Shown: piece by piece, positions 57,810 through 64,000 of the stretch
Layout of the letters: every line of letters begins with the position of its first letter
Numbering within the stretch: position 1 is the stretch's first letter
Assembly: GCA_023376005.1 (NCBI GenBank)
Contig: CM042179.1
Location: 14,937,233-15,001,232, forward strand
Length of the DNA stretch: 64,000 nucleotides
Direction of reading: 5' to 3'
Source of the DNA: Doryteuthis pealeii
Lineage: Eukaryota; Mollusca; Cephalopoda; Myopsida; Loliginidae
Made by a program: the position numbers and the translations under genes
The notes under the pieces: generated by a model
Told to the model about the DNA's origin: nothing
Databases searched by the model: none
What the model saw: the letters and a program-made list of their open reading frames with translations, nothing else

Positions 57810-58870
57810 CAAAACACGAATTTAACGTAAGAAATAACCAAAACTTATTTCTCTTATTATAGTTGTAAATGAAACTTATACGCTAATGTAACAACTATTA
57901 TGAGACAGTATTTTTTTTCTTTGAAATAATATGAATGACATTTTTGCATTGAAAATTAAAGCCTAGAATAATAGTAGAAAGAAAAAAAATAAGTGAAAGT
58001 TGTATGTTTTCGTTTAAGATACATATTGGATGTGGATTGTAACTACAAAAACATCTTTTGAAAAAATATATATGTGAATAAAAAATTTCTCGCAACTGCT
58101 TAAGTTTGTATAAATAAATAGAACATTCAAACAATGACCTAAAATTAAAGATAAAATAAACACACGCTAATTATTTATTTTATTTACAGATTAATATAAA
58201 CATTTTTGTTATTCGACACTTTTAAAGCATCAGAGATGAATTATTACATTATTTCTTTGCGAGTTTTTCACACGTTTTAACTAGTGAAGAAGGAAGTTAC
58301 TTGATAAGTAACTGAAACTCACCAGAAAGCGAGTGGACTGTAAATTGCTCCTCGATCCATTAGCAAAATCAACGAGAAGTTCAACTCTATGATTGTTTTG
58401 TTATGTTTGTTTTTGGTTTGTTATGTATTTGGTTTTGGGGTCATCAGGAGAAAATGTGCACCGTTTCAGGTTTAACTAGTGGCTTTCCACTGATGTCCGA
58501 GGGACATCAAGTCTTCTTAGCTCTCTAGGTCTCTTCTAAGTATCCTATCTGATTTTAGCTATTTCCTGGTCTGGACGATCTCCGTTCTTCCTCTAATTTC
58601 CAGTTCATCCAGTCTCTCTACACTGCATCACAAAATGAATAGGCTAAACCATTAATTAAGTAACAACTCATCTAACTGACCATAAATCAGCTTGCCGTTT
58701 TGTTACTTTGTCCACTGCGCGCTGTTCTTCGCAATCAAAGAAATAAAGATGCGAATGAAAATATGAGTTGCGATAAAAATCTTTGCGATAAAAGATTCTT
58801 TAAAACAAAAGCTAAAATTAACAATAATGATTAACAATGCTGTGTCTAAAAATAAAATAAAATATATACA
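57810..58870. other. No gene seen
   Basis: AT-rich then more balanced (58260-58740). No repeat partner recognised. Confidence 0.6.
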
Positions 58871-58875
58871 ATATG

Positions 58876-58985
58876 AAAGTAAAGAAAGTAAGCAAAGTGT
58901 GCGGAGTGTCTATTGTCGGTATCAGCCAAACAGCGACGGTACTGATCCCCATTTCATTAGCGCTAGACTAAGGATTATGTTTTTA
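58876..58985 (-). mobile_element. Family A SINE, 3' part fused to family B
   Basis: Tail and part of the body only; the sequence switches at about 58986 to the middle of a family B SINE in the opposite orientation. The join looks like one element inserted into, or recombined with, the other. Confidence 0.6.
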
Positions 58986-58987
58986 CC

Positions 58988-59180
58988 TTAAGGAAGGTAT
59001 GTATCAAACTATACTCCCTCTATCTATGGGTAAATAGAATGTTTGGCTGGGCTCTAACCATGGTATGGCAACCAGTATTGAAGAAGAAAATCCCTGAATT
59101 CAAACACGTTAAACTCCGCTAAAAAAAAAAACTGACTTCGGGTCACATCTTACTCGTGCGAAGAGGTTGGTAAAGACATA
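58988..59180 (+). mobile_element. Family B SINE, head lost, joined to family A
   Basis: Begins at AAGGTATGTATCAAAC and runs to GTGCGAAGAGGTTGGTAAAG. The 5' side switches to a family A tail. Confidence 0.68.
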
Positions 59181-59189
59181 CTTTTATGT

Positions 59190-59680
59190 TTTATAGAAAG
59201 ATTTTTGGTGAATTATTGTTATTCATTTAACATTATGGTATTAAAAAAAAACTATAAGAACACGTATGAAGAAAGTTTTCTCATATTAGTTTCTGTTAAA
59301 CAAAGAAAAATAACCCCTTATGCTATTCCCGTTGTTTAGTGGTGTGCCAACGTGATGATTCGAGAGGGGTCGCGAGCCGGCTCGGTGCCACCCCCAGTAA
59401 AATAATGATGCAGATTTTTCGAAGCTTCACCCACCTGGTCAATTTCAAATGCTACGGGTTCATACTTCAGGAGTGTAGAGTCAAGATTATGTGGCAACGC
59501 AAAGGCTTTTGAATTATGGTAATGTTGCGTCTCCTGAAGTTGCGTCAGGGGCAAGGGTCACTTCCGACCCCCCTATTCCCACACTGCCGTTGTTGAATGT
59601 AATTTTTGTAATTTTTATGCGATAAATTAATTAGTAAAAGACAATCGATTTTCAAAAAGGTCTCATAAAACCCACTTACT
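59190..59680. other. Unclassified block with GC-richer core
   Basis: 59336-59560 has even composition and a 72-codon minus-strand frame (contains GGGTEPARDPSRI). The 16-mer GATTCGAGAGGGGTCG at 59357 is shared with family H at 60488. Probably a repeat fragment; I cannot identify it. Confidence 0.4.
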
Positions 59681-59684
59681 TATG

Positions 59685-59941
59685 GGCCGGGTTTGCTCAG
59701 TCGGTAGAGCGTTCGGCTAGAAACCACAAGGTTCCTAGTTCGATACCGGTCCTCGCCAACTCAGCGTATGAGTAGCACAGGGATCTGTGCGGTAAAGTAA
59801 GGAGCTGATGGTAGGTGTGGCGCTCTACCTCAGATGCTAAGAACAATCTCCTTGGTCTAGCGCTAGGAAAAGGGGATAGACTCTCTCGCTGATAGGCTGA
59901 TACCGACTTTAGGCCGCCCCGTCGACTTTACTTACTTTTTA
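59685..59941 (+). mobile_element. Family A SINE, complete
   Basis: Head GGGCCGGGTTTGCTCAGTCG followed by GTAGAGCGTTCGGCTAG, box B-like GTTCGATACCGG, body with GTGTGGCGCTC, and tail CGACTTTACTTACTTTTTAC. Followed by A-rich (CAAA)n sequence. A good reference copy for the family. Confidence 0.85.
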
Positions 59942-60325
59942 CTTTTACATGTAAAAAAAAAAATAAATAAATAAAGAAAAAACAAAAAAAAAATAAAACC
60001 AACAAAAAACAAAACAAAACAAAACCAAGCAAACAAACAAACAAACAAAAAAAAAATAAAAAAACAAAACAAAAAGAGCATAGATCCCAAACAAGCTATG
60101 ATTCACCCCACAAAGATGAGGACAAAACCAACCAGGTGGTGGGTATTATATAGTTTCCTGGGTGTGATTTTAGAAATAGCATGTTTGAGTGAAAATTGCA
60201 TGACATGAAACGCAAATGCTGTAACCTTAACCAAGTTGCTATTTTTAATCTGAGATATCTCGAATCAAGTAATATTTCCTATTTAATTTGTTCTTTTCCA
60301 CTGAACTAGAAGATTTAACTTTCAC

Positions 60326-60487
60326 TTGTCCGACTAGGAACCATAAGGTTCCGGGTTCGATACCGGCCCTCGCCAACTCAGTGTATGAGTAACACGGGCA
60401 TATGTGCGGTAAATTGAGGAGCTGATGGTAGGTGTGGCGCTCCATCTCTGATCCCAAACAATCTCCTTGGTCTAGCGCTAGTGAAAA
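60326..60487 (+). mobile_element. Family A SINE, 3'-truncated and joined to family H
   Basis: Keeps box B-like GTTCGATACCGG and the body to CTAGCGCTAGTGAAAA, then switches abruptly to family H at GATTCGAGAGGGGTCG. The same 16-mer occurs at 59357-59372. The switch point coincides with the edge of the mirrored sequence beside the left-arm N gap. Confidence 0.7.
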
Positions 60488-60800
60488 GATTCGAGAGGGG
60501 TCGATTGGTCTGTTTATCACGTTAAACTGCATCAAATGGTGAGGTTTCAGTTCTGGATATCTTCTGAAGATGGAGTATCCCTTCATCGCCATTACTCCAG
60601 GTCAACTCGAACCCGGAGTGTAGTACGTTAGTGCCCCATCCATGGGTTAAATTGACAAAAAATGAGTTTAAAAAATGTGTTTTTGAAAAAAATTGAATTT
60701 AAGAAAAAACAAAACTGAATGCCTAACAAGAATGAATAAAAGAAAACGCCTTCAGCATAAAATAATCCAAGGATTTACATGCCGTAAAATGTTTATCGTT
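60488..60800 (+). repeat. Family H repeat, right outer arm
   Basis: Starts GATTCGAGAGGGGTCG at the junction with a truncated family A SINE, then TTAAACTGCATCAAATGGTG, CATTACTCCAGGTCAACTCG, AAAATGAGTTTAAAAAATGTG and TTACATGCCGTAAAAT. Other copies: 25575, 34985, 46030, 52335. Confidence 0.7.
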
Positions 60801-60831
60801 CCCTGTAGAATAAAATAGAACATTTCTTCTG

Positions 60832-61092
60832 TCTTTTTTTCGCTTTCTTTCTCTCTCTTTCTCTTTTTGCAATTCTTTATCTTTCTCTCACTTTCTTTCT
60901 CGCTTTTTTCTCTTTTTACTCTTTCTGTTTCTCCCTCCATTTATTTCATTCTTTTTCTTTCTCTTTCTTTTTCGCTCTCTTTCTTTCCTTCCCTCTCGTT
61001 CTTCTTTTCTATTTCTTTATCTTACTTTAACTTTCACTTTCCTTATCGCTCTATTTATTCCTTTTCTCTTTCTTTTCTCTCTTTCTTTTTGT
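60832..61092. repeat. Pyrimidine-rich tract (CTTT-type), right outer arm
   Basis: About 260 bp of CTTT/CTCTTT units. The mirror purine tract in the left arm is 15735-16010. Some ORFs over these tracts are compositional. Confidence 0.9.
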
Positions 61093-61149
61093 TCCAATTG
61101 TAATGAATGGTATGAATATAATTCTTGGTTGGTCATACTCTTCAGCTAC

Positions 61150-61420
61150 AATTCTCGGCCACAGATGTCGCATTTGAAGGCTGTCCCCGAAGATGTTGAT
61201 ATGCCGGTGCTTTGTTGTCGTTGCTTTCTTCTGGACCTCTTGGCTTCATGGTGTTGCTTCAGATATAAACAGTTCACTATAGGAGCCTGTCGCCACTGAG
61301 GGCGATCCTGAGCCAATTTTTCCAAGCTGGAAGGGATAATGCCAAAGCAGCTGAGATCATTCTTGCAGGTAGACGAATTGTGGAAGTTTTTTTCTCTACT
61401 ATTGTCCTCTAATATTGTTC
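61150..61420 (-). pseudogene. LINE C-terminal fragment 3 (zinc-finger end), right arm
   Basis: Minus strand: SSLEKLAQDRPQWRQAPIV, NCLYLKQHHEAKRSRRKQRQ and SGTAFKCDICGRE followed by a stop. The LAQDRPQWR plus CDICGR order matches the extreme C-terminus of many invertebrate LINE polyproteins, which end in a small Cys-rich motif. Confidence 0.72.
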
Positions 61421-61521
61421 TTCTGCTATTGAAGCCGATGTTGTGCTAACAAACCCAGTTGTTAATTAAGAAGGAAATACTGTAGTTGACAAGATTCGAT
61501 TATGATACCAAATTTATTAGA

Positions 61522-61805
61522 GGCGCGTGGTTTAAACGTTATCGTAGTAGGAAATTGATTCAGCGGCCCGGGTTCAAATCGAGGACTGCGGCTGTTTGCA
61601 TTTCACGTTGTGCTAATGCCATTGGAAAAGGTATGAATCCAACTATTTTCCCTTCAGCTATAGGTAAATAGTAGGGCAGACTCAACACTTTAACCATTGT
61701 TGGGCAACCAGTCTATCAGAAGGAAAGCTCTGAATTCAACCCTGTTAAATTTCACTTAAGAAATTGACCATGTATCACATCATACTCATGTGCGGGATGG
61801 GGGGG
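61522..61805 (+). mobile_element. Family B SINE, right-arm copy
   Basis: GGCGCGTGGTTTAAACGTTA head, CGGGTTCAAATCGAGG box B, then GTATGAATCCAACTATTTTC, CAGTCTATCAGAAGG and tail AAATTGACCATGTATCACAT, ending GGGTAAATATATAA. Cleaner than its left-arm mirror. Confidence 0.8.
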
Positions 61806-61968
61806 GGGTAAATATATAATCCAAAATTTATTTTGATTGTGATAAGAAAAGCATTACTTCATATCAATTCTTTTTAATACAATTACGCACCATTAATTTT
61901 GAATGTAATATATTATCATTAAATTATTATTAAAATTTTTTTAAAGGAAATTATTTTTATAATAGTAA

Positions 61969-61980
61969 TTACTACTACTA

Positions 61981-62017
<37 letters not shown>

Positions 62018-62022
62018 AGATG

Positions 62023-62081
<59 letters not shown>

Positions 62082-62082
62082 C
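61969..62082. repeat. (CTA)n-(CTG)n-(ATA)n trinucleotide array
   Basis: CTA and CTG units at 61969-62017 and about 18 ATA/AAT units to 62082. The left arm keeps only short remnants (14605-14730). Confidence 0.95.
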
Positions 62083-62087
62083 TTTCA

Positions 62088-62295
62088 TAAGTGATACCAA
62101 TTGTGGTTGGTGCACTTGGAACAGTCCCAAAAGGATTAGAAAAAGGTTTGGAAAGTTTGGATATCAGGAAGGATTGAAACCATTCAGAACACTGCACTGC
62201 TGCAATCTGCCAGAATACTCAGAAGAGTCCTGGAGACCTGAGGAGACTTTCTGTCACTCAGACTCCAGTGAAAGACCAATCAACTCAAAAGGAGA
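62088..62295 (-). repeat. Family K repeat, right arm
   Basis: Mirror of 14365-14612; (ATA)n runs flank it on both sides (62026-62080 and 62299-62356), as do (TTA)n-like runs on the left. Confidence 0.68.
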
Positions 62296-62300
62296 AAATG

Positions 62301-62335
<35 letters not shown>

Positions 62336-63414
62336 TAATAATAATAATAATAATAGATTGTTATTATTTTCTCAGTAATATTATTACATTGTTTCCAATA
62401 TAATAAACCTAAACTTTCTATTTGTTTCTATAAGAACAAATAATAGAGATGACCAAAACCTCTGAAGTCTCTATTCCAGATTTAAGTGCCGAATTGGTAA
62501 AGCTCATTAGCATAACTCATCGATAAATAAAGACATAATGTCCGTGAGTAGAAGAAGAGGCTGATTCTCAAGGGATATAGACATCAACAAAACATGAATT
62601 ATCACCTGACACATATTTTGTAGGCGGGGAGGGGAGGGAATAGGAGGAGGAAGGGGGAGGAAGAAGAGGATTCTTTATATCAATGACATCTCTGTGAAGA
62701 GATTTTTTTATGTCTCTCACCTCTTTTGTTTTTGTGGTGGGTGTTGTTGTTGTTAAAAGGAGGGAGAGAGAGAGAGATCATGTTTCTTTCTTTTTGTTGT
62801 TGTTGTTGAAATGGTGAGAGAGAGAGGGGGAGAGAGAGAGAGAGAGTGGGTGAGTGAATGAGAGATCATATTTCTCTTTCTTTTGAAATGGTGAGAAAGA
62901 CAGAAAGGGGGAATTAAATGATCCTTAAACTGTCATAACCAAATTCTAAAATTAAATGCAAATCTCAACCCGGCGAGTTTTTGGTTGGCAGTTCTCGAAA
63001 CTTTTCTCTCTCTATATCGTGCAACTGCCACTGTCATTTTGTCCAGATGGTTTCATGTCATATCCACACCAACGGTCATTCGATCCACTCACCGTTCTTT
63101 TCGTTCACGCCTTAAACACCTGTGTCTGGTTTGGGGTTTCCACGTGGGACAGGTCACTCAAGTGCTAGCTACTAGGGTCACGCTAGCGTGCCGATTGCTC
63201 AACTTTCAAAAAGGCCGAGTCACCGCGCCTGTCACCAATGCTCTTTGGGATACCCCTTTCTTTTTTCGGCAATGAGGAGAGAGGTAGCTTAAGGGTGTAG
63301 GTGAGGGTAGGGATTAAAAGGGGCTCAGCTCAGATTATGAAAGATTTCAACAGTCAAATGTTAAGCCAAATGATAGCATATTTTGTGCCTTTGTCTGATA
63401 AAAGGTTTACAAGG

Positions 63415-63455
<41 letters not shown>

Positions 63456-63459
<4 letters not shown>

Positions 63460-63675
63460 TAAAATTAAAGTTGGCGAAGTGGACTATTGTCGTTATCAGC
63501 CGTACAGCGAGGGAGTTCCCTTTTCGATACCGCTAGACAAGGGAGTTTTTTTTTGCTGAAGTATTTCGGCCTGTTGGCCTCGTCAGATTTGACTACAATC
63601 AAATCTGACGACGTCAACTGGTCGAAGTAAATTTATCATTTAATAGATACTTAAAAGTTTTTAATTTATTTGATT

Positions 63676-63708
<33 letters not shown>

Positions 63709-63709
63709 A

Positions 63710-63751
<42 letters not shown>

Positions 63752-63977
63752 GTGTGTGTGTGTGTGTGTGTAATCAAATAAATGAACAACTTTAAGTATC
63801 TATCAAATGATGAATTTACTTCGACCAGTTGACCTCGTCAGATTTGATTGTAGTCAAACAGGCCGAAATACTTCAGCAAAAATAATCTCCCTTGTCTAGT
63901 GGTATCGAAAAGGGGACTCCCTCGCTGTACGGCTGATAACGACAATAGTCCACTTCGCCAACTTTAATTTTACTTAT
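63456..63977. mobile_element. Family F fold-back element, right copy
   Basis: Mirror of 12618-13140. Minus-strand core at 63564-63586: CTGACGA, GGCC, AACA, GGCC, GAAA, a perfect hammerhead-type core with a 4-bp stem II. Directly beside it is a 12-bp perfect hairpin (63581-63592 with 63599-63610, loop CTACAA) whose stem overlaps the core. The base before the possible stem I is G, so it does not fit a canonical cleavable site. A second CTGACGA on the plus strand (63605-63611) begins inside the same hairpin. Confidence 0.7.
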
Positions 63978-64000
63978 ATATATATATATATATATATATA

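Larger units (their letters stand above)
43288..60487. other. Right-arm-only segment (17.2 kb)
   Basis: No counterpart in the left arm, which has only the N gap at this position. It contains family E, A, D, G, H and Q copies, a 57-bp minisatellite, an 87-bp tandem array, two short perfect or near-perfect inverted repeats and the hammerhead-bearing SINE. Mirror homology resumes abruptly at 60488, in the middle of a chimeric junction between family A and family H. Confidence 0.8.
60488..64000 (-). repeat. Right outer arm of giant inverted repeat
   Basis: Mirror copy of 12585-16400. The sum of paired coordinates is near 76580 here, against about 60770 at the axis; the difference is the 17.2 kb segment minus the extra left-arm sequence. 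The arm runs off the window inside a (TA)n tract, so the duplication may continue. Confidence 0.9.

Noticed and set aside
59336..59554. 72-codon minus-strand frame as a gene
   Set aside because: Short, no start context or motif recognised, and it overlaps a 16-mer shared with repeat H, so a repeat fragment is likelier.

Overview
This is AT-rich, intergenic-looking DNA from an animal genome. It is built almost entirely from interspersed repeats and microsatellites, and I find no protein-coding gene I would defend. Evidence for an animal: several tRNA-derived SINE families, C-terminal scraps of non-LTR (LINE) retrotransposons with typical metazoan signatures, internal TTAGGG-type repeats, and very heavy (TA)n, (CA)n, (GA)n and (TTA)n tracts. 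A lophotrochozoan such as a mollusc would fit, but that is a low-confidence inference.

The dominant architecture is a giant imperfect inverted repeat. Bases 12585-30351 read as the reverse complement of 30418-43287 plus 60488-64000, around a spacer of about 66 bp at 30352-30417. The arms differ by roughly 10% by eye in the stretch I compared, mostly single-base indels, and by some whole-element insertions. The left arm carries a 100-base N gap (16401-16500) exactly where the right arm has 17.2 kb (43288-60487) with no left counterpart. This could be a real inverted duplication or a chimeric, poorly polished assembly of two haplotypes or fold-back molecules; the sequence alone does not decide. 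Bases 1-12580 would be mirrored beyond the right edge of the window.

Repeat families (names are mine). A: tRNA-derived SINE of about 260 bp with a GCTCAGTCGGTAGAGCG head. B: tRNA-derived SINE of about 260 bp with a GGTGTAATGGTTA head. D: tRNA-derived element with 21-bp internal repeats. E, G, H, K, P, Q: unclassified interspersed repeats. F, R, T: fold-back elements; T has a telomere-like core. C: an element ending in hammerhead-like sequence. Three different LINE 3' coding ends are present; each occurs once per arm.

The most interesting object is in the right-arm-only segment. At 56600-56815 (minus strand) a tRNA-like head is followed by what looks like a complete type I hammerhead ribozyme (56678-56722): CTGATGA, a 5-bp stem II, GAAA, a very short stem III, UA at the cleavage position, and a 6-bp stem I. 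Weaker hammerhead-like cores recur at 57463-57518 and in families C, R and F. The window may therefore be rich in ribozyme-bearing non-autonomous retroelements.

Region by region: 1-12580, scattered A, B, E, P, T and C copies between (TA)n tracts; 12585-16400, left outer arm (F, K, B, LINE end, H); 16524-30351, left inner arm (C, R, G, LINE ends, E, H, A, T, B); 30418-43287, its mirror; 43288-60487, right-only segment (E, A, D, H, Q, G, 57-bp minisatellite, hammerhead SINE); 60488-64000, right outer arm.
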